From CAXBCP01 sp963974055 (GTDB lineage Bacteria; Pseudomonadota; Alphaproteobacteria; MPNO01; UBA830), in the NCBI GenBank assembly GCA_963974055.1, contig CAXBCP010000022.1:1-64000 (forward strand): 64,000 bases of DNA, in the 5' to 3' direction. A program made the translations under genes and the position numbers. Below the pieces are notes generated by a model. That model saw nothing but the letters and a program-made list of their open reading frames with translations, was not told where the DNA came from and made no database searches. Below are positions 51,853 to 60,520 of this stretch, in pieces (position 1 is the stretch's first letter; each line of letters opens with the position of its first letter).

Positions 51853-52668
51853 ATGCTGAAAAGAACAATTCCTTCCTCCGGTGAGAAAATCGCCGCCGTC
51901 GGCCTTGGCACCTGGCGCGGTTTCGATATCGGAACCGGCAATGCCGAGCGGGCGCAACGCCGTGCGGTGCTCGAAACCCTGCTCGATGCCGGCGCGTCGG
52001 TGGTCGACTCATCGCCGATGTATGGCCGCGCCGAAGGCGTTACCGGCGATCTGCTTGCCCACATGGAACGCCGCGACGAGGCCTTTATCGCAACCAAGGT
52101 CTGGACCCAGGGCGGCCGCCAGGGCATCCGCGAGATGGAGGATTCCTTCCGGCTGCTCCGAACCGGCACCATCGATCTGATGCAGGTGCATAACCTGGTC
52201 GACTGGCGCACCCATCTCGAGCCCATGCGCGCCTGGAAGGACGAGGGCCGCCTGCGCTATACCGGCTATACCCATTACCGCCCCCATGCCTTCGACGACC
52301 TGATGGACAGCGTGCGGGCCGAACCGGTCGATTTCCTGCAGTTCTGCTATTCCATCGACGAACGCGACGCCGAGGACGATATACTGCCTTTCTGCGCCGC
52401 CAACGGGATTGCCACCCTGATCAACCTGCCCTTTGGCGGCGGCGGGCTGCTGTCGCGCTTCGACCGCAAACCGTTACCGTCCCTTGCCGCCGATCTCGGT
52501 TGTACGACCTGGGCGCAGTTCTGTCTCAAATACGTGATATCCCACCCGGCCGTGACCTGTGTCATCCCCGGCACGGCGAATCCCGCCCATATGGCCGACC
52601 TGCTGGCCGCCGCGGCCGGCGAAATGCCGGATGAAGCGACCCGGCGGGATATGGCGGCTCTGATTTAG
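51853..52668 (+). CDS. aldo/keto reductase
   Basis: A 271-residue TIM-barrel reductase. The catalytic tetrad is visible: D52 and Y57 (VVDSSPMYG), K82 (ATKVW) and H113 (MQVHN). It is shorter than typical 320-residue AKRs and close to the bacterial open-chain type. The last part (VIPGTANPAHMADLL) matches the NADPH-binding end of the family. Substrate unknown. Confidence 0.92.
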   Translation: MLKRTIPSSGEKIAAVGLGTWRGFDIGTGNAERAQRRAVLETLLDAGASVVDSSPMYGRAEGVTGDLLAHMERRDEAFIATKVWTQGGRQGIREMEDSFRLLRTGTIDLMQVHNLVDWRTHLEPMRAWKDEGRLRYTGYTHYRPHAFDDLMDSVRAEPVDFLQFCYSIDERDAEDDILPFCAANGIATLINLPFGGGGLLSRFDRKPLPSLAADLGCTTWAQFCLKYVISHPAVTCVIPGTANPAHMADLLAAAAGEMPDEATRRDMAALI

Positions 52669-52760
52669 GCGTTTAGTCGCTGCCTGCCCTTTACGCGCCC
52701 GCCGAAATGGGCGAATTTTAGGCCAGATCAACGACAACACAAAACACCGGAGGCATCAGC

Positions 52761-54128
52761 ATGTCCGATACCGTCAAATATCTTCTCGATGAAAACGAGA
52801 TGCCCACGCACTGGTACAACATCATGGCGGATTTCCCGGAACCGATGGCGCCGCCGCTGCATCCCGGCACCGGCCAGCCTATCGGCCCCGAAGACCTTGC
52901 GCCGCTGTTCCCCATGGAACTGATCAAGCAGGAAGTGTCGGCAGAACGCGAAATCGAAATTCCCGAACAGGTGCGCGACATCTATCGCCAATGGCGTCCG
53001 TCGCCGCTGTACCGTGCCCGCAGGCTCGAAGCGATGCTCGATACCCCGGCGAAGATTTACTACAAGTATGAAGGCGTCAGCCCGGCGGGCAGCCACAAGC
53101 CGAACACCGCCATCGCGCAGGCCTATTACAACAAGCAGGAAGGCATCACCAAGCTGTCGACCGAAACCGGCGCCGGCCAGTGGGGGTCGTCGCTGGCCTT
53201 TGCAGGCTCGCTGTTCGGGCTGCAGGTCGATGTCTACATGGTCAAGATCTCGTTTAATCAGAAGCCCTATCGCAAGGCGCTGATGGAAACATACGGCGCG
53301 CGCTGCGTTGCAAGCCCGTCGACCGAAACCAATGCCGGCCGCACGATCCTTGAAAAAAACCCCGAATCCACGGGCAGCCTCGGTATCGCGATTTCGGAAG
53401 CTGTCGAGATCGCCGCGACCCGCGACGACACCAAGTACGCACTCGGCAGCGTCCTCAACCACGTTCTGATGCACCAGTCGATCGTCGGCCTTGAATCGAT
53501 CAAGCAGATGGAAATGGCCGGCGACTACCCGGACGTCGTCATCGGCTGCGCGGGGGGCGGTTCGAACTTCGCCGGCATCGCGTTCCCGTTCATCGGCGAG
53601 AAACTGCGCGGCGGAAAAGACGTTCGCGTCATAGCGGTCGAACCGGCGGCCTGCCCGACCCTGACGCGCGGTCAGTTCGCCTACGATTTCGGCGATACCG
53701 GACACCTGACCCCGCTGGTGAAGATGCATACGCTGGGGTCGGCTTTCATGCCCCCGGGCTTCCATGCCGGCGGATTGCGCTATCACGGCATGGCGCCGCA
53801 GGTCAGCCACGCCCTCTCGCTCGGACTGATGTCGGCCAAATCCTATCATCAGACACCCTGCTTCGAAGCGGGCGTGCAGTTCGCCCGGGCCGAAGGCATC
53901 GTACCGGCGCCGGAATCCACCCATGCGGTCCGCGCCGCGATCGACGAGGCGCTGCGCTGCAAGGAAGAAGGCAAATCGGAAACGATCCTGTTCAACCTGT
54001 CCGGCCACGGCCATTTCGACATGCAGGCCTATCTGGATTACTTCTCGGGCAACCTCGAAGATCTCGATTACGACGCCGCGGCGCTCAGCGATTCTCTGTC
54101 GGGACTGCCGGCGGTCGCCGCCGAATAA
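52761..54128 (+). CDS. trpB: tryptophan synthase beta-like PLP enzyme (TrpB2)
   Basis: A 455-residue PLP enzyme of the TrpB2 branch, longer at the N-terminus than classical TrpB. The Schiff-base lysine is K113 in SPAGSHKPNTAIAQ; the phosphate loop is CAGGGSNFAG and LSGHGHFDM ends the domain. TrpB2 proteins can make tryptophan from indole and serine without TrpA, or act as serine/threonine deaminases. No trpA or other trp genes are near. It is followed by a strong terminator, then by UbiD 4. It ends in Ala-Ala-Glu. Confidence 0.93.
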   Translation: MSDTVKYLLDENEMPTHWYNIMADFPEPMAPPLHPGTGQPIGPEDLAPLFPMELIKQEVSAEREIEIPEQVRDIYRQWRPSPLYRARRLEAMLDTPAKIYYKYEGVSPAGSHKPNTAIAQAYYNKQEGITKLSTETGAGQWGSSLAFAGSLFGLQVDVYMVKISFNQKPYRKALMETYGARCVASPSTETNAGRTILEKNPESTGSLGIAISEAVEIAATRDDTKYALGSVLNHVLMHQSIVGLESIKQMEMAGDYPDVVIGCAGGGSNFAGIAFPFIGEKLRGGKDVRVIAVEPAACPTLTRGQFAYDFGDTGHLTPLVKMHTLGSAFMPPGFHAGGLRYHGMAPQVSHALSLGLMSAKSYHQTPCFEAGVQFARAEGIVPAPESTHAVRAAIDEALRCKEEGKSETILFNLSGHGHFDMQAYLDYFSGNLEDLDYDAAALSDSLSGLPAVAAE

Positions 54129-54155
54129 CACGCTCCTCCGGGGGCTTCGTTCCGA

Positions 54156-54183
54156 ACGGCCGGCCTTCGCGCCGGCCGTTTTC
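54156..54183 (+). terminator. Rho-independent terminator after trpB2
   Basis: ACGGCCGGC (54156-54164) and GCCGGCCGT (54171-54179) form a perfect 9-bp GC-rich stem with a 6-nt loop, followed by a short T tract. It lies 28 nt after the trpB2 stop and 22 nt before UbiD 4, so the UbiD gene probably has its own promoter or relies on read-through. Confidence 0.85.
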
Positions 54184-54204
54184 ATCTGATATTGGAAATC
54201 GGCC

Positions 54205-55593
54205 ATGGGCCTTGAACATCTGAAAGACATTGCGGCGATCGTCGACGATCTTGATGCCATGGGCCGCCTGGTACGCGTGAAATCCGAAGTCGATATCAAC
54301 CACGACCTTGCCGGGATCGCCGCGGAATTCGAACGCGGGCCGCGCGCGGTCCTGTTCGAAAACGTCAAGGGCCAGACGGCGCCCGTACTGATCGGGCTTT
54401 ACTGGTCCCGCGAAGTGCTGGGCGCCCTGATGCGGACGCCGGAACGCGAACTCCCCGCGCTGGTCTCGGCGCATATCAAGAAATGGCAGGTCGATCCGGT
54501 CGCCCCGGTCGTCCTCGACGACGGCCCGGTGCGCGAAGTGACCGAGAAGAAGGTCGATGTCACCAGACTGCCGGTGCCGGTGCACGCCACCAAGGACGGC
54601 GGCGCCTATTTCGACGCCGCCATGGTCATCACCAGGGACCCGGATACCGGCGTGCGGAACGCCTCGATCCAGCGTTTCCAGGTGATCGACAAGGACACGC
54701 TGGCGGTCAATATCGATTCCGGGCGTCACCTCGAACTGTATCTCGAAAAGGCCCGAAAGACGGGCAAGCCCCTGTCCTTCACCCTGAATGTCGGCATCGG
54801 GCCGGGGTTTCATTTTGCGTCTTCCGCGCCCGCCGAAGCGGCGCCGATGGAAAAGGACGAACTCGGCATCGCGAGCGAATTCCACGGCGAAGCGGTGGAA
54901 CTGGTGGCGTCGGACCTGTCGGAATGCGAATTGGTCGCCCATGCGATGTACGGTCTCGAATGCGAATTGATGCACGACGAAGACCATATGGAAGGCCCCT
55001 TCGCCGAAGTCACCGGCTGTTATGCAAGCTACGCGCCCCGCGGCAAGGTAAAGGTCAGACGCATCCACCGGCGGAAAAACCCGATCATGCACACCATCCT
55101 GCCGGGCACGGAAGTTCACAACTCGGTCGGCCTGCTCGGCGAAGCGAACGTGCTGAACCTGCTCCAACTTCAGGTGCCGGGGGTCAAAGACGTGTTCTTC
55201 ACCCATGGCGGCTGCGGTTTCTACGGTGCGGTCGTGCAGATTGCGCAGACCCGCGCCGGCTGGGCCAAACAGGCGGTCCTCGCCGCCTTCGCCGCATTTC
55301 CGCCGCTGAAAACGGTCACGGTGGTCGATGACGACGTGAATATATACGACCCCACGGATGTCGAATGGGCAATGACCACGCGGCTCGACCCCGACAAGGG
55401 AATCATGGTGTTCCGCGATATTTTCGGCCACGGGCTGAACCCCAGCTTTCCCGACTACCTCGGGAACAAGGTCGGGTATGACGCGACCCAGCCATTTCCC
55501 CACCGCCCGGAATTCGAACGCGCCGCCATGAAGAAAATGTCGCTGACCGGGCTCGAAATCGAGACGCCGGACATAACGCCCCCCAAGGGGTGA
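54205..55593 (+). CDS. UbiD-family decarboxylase 4
   Basis: A 462-residue UbiD-family enzyme with NASIQRFQVIDKDTLAV, the acidic motif MEGPFAEVTGCYAS, KNPIMHTILPG and VVDDDVNIYDPTDVEWAM. The Tyr-rich GYY is GCY here. It is followed 29 nt later by a ThDP enzyme, an arrangement that could pair a decarboxylation with a carboligation or a second decarboxylation. Substrate unknown; no EamA gene is adjacent, unlike the other three UbiD genes. Confidence 0.93.
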   Translation: MGLEHLKDIAAIVDDLDAMGRLVRVKSEVDINHDLAGIAAEFERGPRAVLFENVKGQTAPVLIGLYWSREVLGALMRTPERELPALVSAHIKKWQVDPVAPVVLDDGPVREVTEKKVDVTRLPVPVHATKDGGAYFDAAMVITRDPDTGVRNASIQRFQVIDKDTLAVNIDSGRHLELYLEKARKTGKPLSFTLNVGIGPGFHFASSAPAEAAPMEKDELGIASEFHGEAVELVASDLSECELVAHAMYGLECELMHDEDHMEGPFAEVTGCYASYAPRGKVKVRRIHRRKNPIMHTILPGTEVHNSVGLLGEANVLNLLQLQVPGVKDVFFTHGGCGFYGAVVQIAQTRAGWAKQAVLAAFAAFPPLKTVTVVDDDVNIYDPTDVEWAMTTRLDPDKGIMVFRDIFGHGLNPSFPDYLGNKVGYDATQPFPHRPEFERAAMKKMSLTGLEIETPDITPPKG

Positions 55594-55622
55594 ACCAAAA
55601 ACAAGAATCAAAGGGACGAAAC

Positions 55623-57284
55623 ATGAAAGTCTATCACGCAGTTCTCGACCAGCTTATCGGCTCTGGCGTCGAGTATTTTTCCGGCATGATCGGATCGACC
55701 TCGGCGCCCTATGCCGCGACCCTCGCGGACCGCAACGACATGCGCTATGTCGGCGTGCGTCACGAACAGACCGCCGCCGCCATTCTCGACGCCACGGGCC
55801 GCCTGACCGGCAAGCCCGGCTGCCTGATGGTGCACGGTGCGTCAGGGCTGCTGGCCGCAAGTGCCGGCATCGCGTCGGCCGCGCTCGATTCCACGCCGAT
55901 GTTCGTGCTCAGCGCGACCCAGGAACGCCGCGCCATGGAAAACGGCTGGTGGCAGACCATGAACGTCCAGACTCCGTTACGGGACGTGCTGAAATGGCAG
56001 CGCCGGGCGGAAAGGCCCGACCAGGCGGTGGAAGCCGTGCGCCGCGCGCTGCGCGAAACGGTTTCCGGCAAGCCCGGCATTGCGCAGGTCGACCTGCCCA
56101 TCGATGTTTCCGCGGACGATCTCGGCACCGATGACGTGCCGGAACCGGTGCTCCTGGCCGCACCGCTTCACCGCACATATCCCGGCCCGGCAGAAGTATC
56201 GGCCGCGGCCGACCTGCTCTCCGGGGCGGAGCGTCCCGTCCTGCTGGTGGGCGGCGGCGCGGTTTATTCCGGCGCGGAACGGGAACTGGTGAAGCTGGCG
56301 GAACGGCTGCACATGCCGGTCGTCAATTCGCCGACGTCGCGCCACGCCATGCCCGAAACCCATCCGCTGGTGCTCGGCCCGTCCGGGATCGTCGGATACG
56401 AGCCGGTCGGCGATGCGATCCGCGAAGCGGACCTTGTTCTCGCCATCGGCTCGCGCCTGTCGGACCTTCAGACGGCGCGGGGCGCATTGCTGCCCGACGG
56501 GGCGCCGATCGTCCAGGTCGATATCGACAGTGCCGCGATCGGCGAGAACCACAACGTCACCGTGGGTATCGCAGCGGATGCCCGGTCCTTCGCCGAAGCC
56601 CTGAACGCCGTCCTGGACGGCAGGACAATCGATGTGCCGGCGGCCCGGCGCGACTGGGCCGACAGCCTGGCCACCCGGATCGCCGACTGGCAGCAGGCGT
56701 GGTTCGACGCAACGCCGCAGAACGGCAAGGTGCAGCCGCAGGAAGTGGTGCAGGCCCTGATGACCCTGCCGGCGGAGACGATCTTTACCCATGGCGCGGG
56801 CGATCACGGATTCTACGGCTATATGGTGCCGGTGGCCGCGCCCGGCGCGCACCTGGTATCGACCCGGCTCGGCGCGATGGGCTGCGCCCTCGGCCTCGCC
56901 CTCGGCGCCAAGCTGGCACGGCCCGACCAGACGGTGATCGGCTGTGTCGGCGACGGCGATTTCATGCTCCAGATCGGCGATCTGGAAACCATGGCCCGCG
57001 AAAACCTGTCCGCGGTGATCGTGGTATTCAACAACTTCCGGCTCGGTTCCCAGCGCAAGCGGGTCGAAGCCTATGGCACGGTCATGGGGGTCGATCACGG
57101 CAATCCGGATTTCGCCAAACTCGCCGACCTTTTCGGCTGCCGCGGCTTCCGGGTGGACACCCCCGGCCAGTTTGACGGCGCGTTACGCGAAGCGCTGGCG
57201 AGCGGCGCTCCCTGCGTTATCGATGTCATCATGGACCCGGACGCCCGCCCGCCGCGGATTGCAGCCAGCCGCGAGGCCCGGTGA
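55623..57284 (+). CDS. ThDP-dependent enzyme (acetolactate synthase / benzoylformate decarboxylase family)
   Basis: A 553-residue ThDP enzyme. The N-domain has the active-site Glu in VRHEQTAAAILDATGRLTG; the middle domain follows DLLSGAERPVLLVGGGA; the C-domain holds the ThDP/Mg motif GDGDFMLQIGDLETMAREN then LSAVIVVFNN. Family members include acetolactate synthase, benzoylformate decarboxylase, sulfoacetaldehyde and oxalyl-CoA enzymes; the closest type cannot be named from sequence alone. The start at 55623 has AAGGGA upstream. It is probably co-transcribed with UbiD 4. Confidence 0.9.
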   Translation: MKVYHAVLDQLIGSGVEYFSGMIGSTSAPYAATLADRNDMRYVGVRHEQTAAAILDATGRLTGKPGCLMVHGASGLLAASAGIASAALDSTPMFVLSATQERRAMENGWWQTMNVQTPLRDVLKWQRRAERPDQAVEAVRRALRETVSGKPGIAQVDLPIDVSADDLGTDDVPEPVLLAAPLHRTYPGPAEVSAAADLLSGAERPVLLVGGGAVYSGAERELVKLAERLHMPVVNSPTSRHAMPETHPLVLGPSGIVGYEPVGDAIREADLVLAIGSRLSDLQTARGALLPDGAPIVQVDIDSAAIGENHNVTVGIAADARSFAEALNAVLDGRTIDVPAARRDWADSLATRIADWQQAWFDATPQNGKVQPQEVVQALMTLPAETIFTHGAGDHGFYGYMVPVAAPGAHLVSTRLGAMGCALGLALGAKLARPDQTVIGCVGDGDFMLQIGDLETMARENLSAVIVVFNNFRLGSQRKRVEAYGTVMGVDHGNPDFAKLADLFGCRGFRVDTPGQFDGALREALASGAPCVIDVIMDPDARPPRIAASREAR

Positions 57285-57314
57285 GCCGCGGACAACCGTC
57301 CGGTTAAAGCCGGT

Positions 57315-58457
57315 TCAGCGGACGTTCGTCCCGCCGGTCACCTTGCCGAGCGCCTTTTCCAGGGTGGCGACCGTGCGGTCGACATTGTGCAGCTTGTCGA
57401 GGCCGAACAGGCCGACGCGGAAGGTCCGGAAATCCGCGGGCTCGTCGCACATCAGCGGCACGCCGGCAGCCGTCTGCAGCCCTGCAGCGGCGAACTTGCT
57501 GCCGTTGTGGATGTCGGGATCGTCGGTGTAGCAAACCACAACCCCGGGTGCTTCGAAGCCCTTGGCGGCGAGGCTTTTGAAACCGTGGGCGGCCATCAGC
57601 GCGCGCACCCTGTCGCCCAGTTCCTGCTGTTCGTCGCGCACCTTGTCGAAACCGTATTCTTCGGTTTCCTTCATGGACTGATGGAACTTGACGATGGCGT
57701 CGGTCGGCATGGTCGCGTGATAGGCATGCCCGCCGCCCTCATAGGCTTCCATGATCTGCATCCATTTCTTCAGGTCGGCGGCGAAGCTTGAACTGGCGGT
57801 GTCGTCGATCCGCGTCCGCGCCAGTTCGCTCATCATCACGAGCGCGCTGCAGGGAGAGGCGCTCCACCCCTTTTGCGGGGCGCTGATCAGCACATCGACG
57901 CCGACGTCTTTCATATCGACCCAGATCGTGCCCGAGGCCACGCAGTCGAGGACGAACAATCCGCCGACGGCATGCACGGCGTCCGCTATGCCCCGCATGT
58001 AGTCGTCGGGCAGGATCATGCCGGACGCGGTCTCCACATGCGGCGCGAAAACGACATCCGGTTTTTCGGCGGCGATCGCGGCGACGACGTCGTCCAGCGG
58101 CGCCGGCGCGAACGACGCCTGGCTGCCCTCTTCGACGGGACCCGCCTTCATCACGATTTCCTCGGACGGGATGGCGCCGGCTTCGAATATCTGCGTCCAG
58201 CGGAAGCTGAACCAGCCATTGCGGATGACCATGCACTTTTTGCCGTTGCCGAACTGACGCGCGACGGCTTCCATGCCGTAGGTACCGCCGCCGGGAACGA
58301 TGACGACCGAGTGCGCATTATAGACCTTCTTCAGCGTCGCCGAGATATCGGTCATCACGCCCTGGAAAGTCTGCGACATGTGATTGAGCGAACGATCCGT
58401 GAAAACCACGGAATATTCGAGAAGCCCGTCGGGATCGATATCAGTCAGACCTGGCAC
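57315..58457 (-). CDS. class V aminotransferase (serine/alanine-glyoxylate type)
   Basis: A 380-residue fold-type I PLP enzyme. The PLP lysine is in ISAPQKGWSASP; VLDCVASGTIWVDMKDVGVDV is the family block before it. The N-terminus has IVPGGGTYGMEAVARQF, as in alanine-glyoxylate and serine-pyruvate aminotransferases. It would move an amino group between a small amino acid and glyoxylate or pyruvate. It is convergent with the ThDP gene. Confidence 0.9.
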   Translation of the reverse strand: MPGLTDIDPDGLLEYSVVFTDRSLNHMSQTFQGVMTDISATLKKVYNAHSVVIVPGGGTYGMEAVARQFGNGKKCMVIRNGWFSFRWTQIFEAGAIPSEEIVMKAGPVEEGSQASFAPAPLDDVVAAIAAEKPDVVFAPHVETASGMILPDDYMRGIADAVHAVGGLFVLDCVASGTIWVDMKDVGVDVLISAPQKGWSASPCSALVMMSELARTRIDDTASSSFAADLKKWMQIMEAYEGGGHAYHATMPTDAIVKFHQSMKETEEYGFDKVRDEQQELGDRVRALMAAHGFKSLAAKGFEAPGVVVCYTDDPDIHNGSKFAAAGLQTAAGVPLMCDEPADFRTFRVGLFGLDKLHNVDRTVATLEKALGKVTGGTNVR

Positions 58458-58538
58458 GTCAGTTCTCCGGTTCGGTAGTGGATTTTCGCCATATCTAGCA
58501 GATTGGCGGCAGAAAGCTAATTGACCCGATGCCGCACC

Positions 58539-59885
58539 CTATTCCGCGGCTTTTTGTTCCGTAAAATAGCGGTTTTCCGGGCGCGGCAGCCCGAGGTTTT
58601 CGCGCAGCGTGCTGCCTTCGTATTCGGTCCGGAACAGCCCGCGCCGCTGAATTTCCGGAATCACCCGGTCGACGACATCGTCGAGCCCCTGCGGCAGGTA
58701 GGGGAACATTACGGTAAAGCCGTCGCTGCCCTTTGTGTGCAGCCATTCTTCCATATCGTCGGCGATGGTTTCAGGCGTGCCGACCATGGCAAGCCCGGAA
58801 TAGCCGCCGAGCCGTTGCGCCAGTTGGCGGACGCTCAGGCCTTCGCGCCTGGCAAGCAGCTCGGCCCGGTCGCGTCCGGATTTCGTCGCATTGGTTTCGG
58901 GCAGGTTTTCCGGCAGCGGCCCGTCGGGATCGAATTTGGAGGCATCGAGACCGAGCGTGATCGACAGCGATGCGATCGCGCTTTCGTCGTGCACGAGGGA
59001 ATCGAGCTTTGCCCGCTTGGCTTTGGCCTCTTCCACCGTGTCGCCGACGATGATCATGCAGCCCGGCATGATCTTCAGATGATCCGGGTCCCGGCCCAGC
59101 TTCGCCATGCGGCCCTTCACGTCCTTGTAAAAGGCCTGCCCGGCTTCGAGATTGCTCTGCGCCGCGAAAACCGCCTCGGCCGTTTCCGCCGCGAGCTGGC
59201 GGCCCGGCTCCGACCCGCCCGCCTGGACGATCACCGGCCAGCCCTGAACGGGCCGGGCAATATTAAGCGGACCGGCAACCTTGAAGAATTCGCCGTCGTG
59301 GTTGAGCCGGTGCATTTTGTCCGGGTCCATGAAAAAGCCGGTTTCCTGATCGCGGACGAACGCGTCTTCGGCCCAGCTGTCCCAGAGCCCGGTGACGACG
59401 TCGTAGAATTCGCGCGCGCGCCGATACCGTTCGGCATGTTCGAGATGGTCTTCCTTGCCGAAATTCTTCGATGCGTCGGGGTTCGACGTGGTCACGATGT
59501 TCCAGCCTGCCCGTCCGCCGCTGATATGGTCGAGGGACGCGAAACGGCGCGCGATATGATAGGGCTCGTCATAGGTCGTCGAACCGGTCGCCATCAGGCC
59601 GAGATGGTCGGTCGCCATGGACAGAGCGGAAAGCAGCGTGAAGGGTTCGAACGAGGTCGGTGTCGTCGACCGCCGCAGCGCCTCGACCGGCATGTTCAGG
59701 ACGGCAAGGTGATCGGCCATGAAAAAACTGTCGAACTTCGCCTGTTCGAGCCGCTGCGCGAATGTCTTGATATGGCCGAAATTGAAATTCGCGTCGGCAT
59801 AGGCGCCGGGCCAGCGCCAGCTGCCGGTGTGTATCGTCGTCGGCCGCATAAATGCGTTCAGCCTGATTTTTCCGTCCGCGCTCAT
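58539..59885 (-). CDS. NtaA/SnaA/DszA-family FMNH2-dependent monooxygenase
   Basis: A 448-residue luciferase-fold monooxygenase. It has GSWRWPGAYADANFNFGHI and FDSFFMADHL at the N-terminus, SGGRAGWNIVTTSNPDASKN at the flavin site and GGSEPGRQLAAETAEAVF later. These enzymes use FMNH2 from a separate reductase to oxidise nitrilotriacetate, sulfides or sulfones (DszA) or pristinamycin precursors. No flavin reductase is adjacent. It ends in Ala-Ala-Glu. Confidence 0.92.
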   Translation of the reverse strand: MSADGKIRLNAFMRPTTIHTGSWRWPGAYADANFNFGHIKTFAQRLEQAKFDSFFMADHLAVLNMPVEALRRSTTPTSFEPFTLLSALSMATDHLGLMATGSTTYDEPYHIARRFASLDHISGGRAGWNIVTTSNPDASKNFGKEDHLEHAERYRRAREFYDVVTGLWDSWAEDAFVRDQETGFFMDPDKMHRLNHDGEFFKVAGPLNIARPVQGWPVIVQAGGSEPGRQLAAETAEAVFAAQSNLEAGQAFYKDVKGRMAKLGRDPDHLKIMPGCMIIVGDTVEEAKAKRAKLDSLVHDESAIASLSITLGLDASKFDPDGPLPENLPETNATKSGRDRAELLARREGLSVRQLAQRLGGYSGLAMVGTPETIADDMEEWLHTKGSDGFTVMFPYLPQGLDDVVDRVIPEIQRRGLFRTEYEGSTLRENLGLPRPENRYFTEQKAAE

Positions 59886-60001
59886 GGTCGAAATACCTTC
59901 CGGTCACCATTTGAACGGGCATGATACCGGATTCCGGCGACCGGATCAGCAGCAACGGAAGCGAAAGAGTTTTGCGGCGCGGCGGTGCAAAGCCGTCGCC
60001 T

Positions 60002-60256
60002 TCAGCCCCCTTGTCCGGCGGGCGCGGACAACCTGCCGCCGGACCGCAGGAAATCGATGCCTTCGCCGGACACGCTGACAATCACGCCTTCGCCGTCGAC
60101 ATGGGTGCGCACGACATAACCGCGATCCACGGCGTCTTCCCAGACCGGCAGGCGCGGACAGGATGTGCGCCAGGCGTCGAGCACCACATCGATCGGTTTC
60201 GGTTTCAGGGCGACCCATTCGACAAGATCGAGAACAAGCGATTCAGGCGCATTCAT
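60002..60256 (-). CDS. small conserved protein
   Basis: An 84-residue soluble protein with a basic/aromatic core: LVEWVALKPKPIDVVLDAWRTS then CPRLPVWEDAVDRGYVVR and GEGVIVSVSGEGIDFL. It looks like a compact winged-helix domain and resembles small alphaproteobacterial hypothetical proteins I have seen, but no function is established. AAGGGAAG precedes the ATG. The small hydrophobic ORF ends 16 nt upstream in the same direction. Confidence 0.65.
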   Translation of the reverse strand: MNAPESLVLDLVEWVALKPKPIDVVLDAWRTSCPRLPVWEDAVDRGYVVRTHVDGEGVIVSVSGEGIDFLRSGGRLSAPAGQGG

Positions 60257-60272
60257 TGTGCTTCCCTTTGTT

Positions 60273-60419
60273 CTAGCCGGTGAAGATCAGATAACCGCCA
60301 TAAGCGATATGGAACCCGGCGACGCCCGGCAGCAACCACGCTCCCCGCCCGACAGAACCGGACAGGACAAGACCACCCGCCATCACCCATATTATAACTA
60401 ATCCTGTTGATATCGTCAT
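60273..60419 (-). CDS. 48-residue hydrophobic peptide (probable small membrane protein)
   Basis: A short reading frame from ATG 60419 to TAG gives 48 residues. It begins MTISTGLVIIWVMAGGLVLS, then GSVGRGAW, and ends GFHIAYGGYLIFTG. Two hydrophobic stretches (about 5-20 and 28-46) separated by a single Arg would span the membrane once or twice. It lies just upstream of the 84-residue gene in the same direction and divergent from the LysR gene. The ribosome site is weak. The composition differs from a random GC-rich shadow frame, which is the main support. Confidence 0.45.
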   Translation of the reverse strand: MTISTGLVIIWVMAGGLVLSGSVGRGAWLLPGVAGFHIAYGGYLIFTG

Positions 60420-60520
60420 TCCGGTCACACCATTTGAATATACCCCTATTAATTGGCTTATTGACCCTCATTCGCAAACGGCATTACCTTGCCCATAGAA
60501 TCACTATTCCTGAGGGTATA

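Noticed and set aside
60420..60520. ATACCC / GGGTAT inverted repeat as LysR operator
   Set aside because: The GGGTAT half overlaps the ribosome site of the LysR gene, and the match is only 6 bp over a long spacer.
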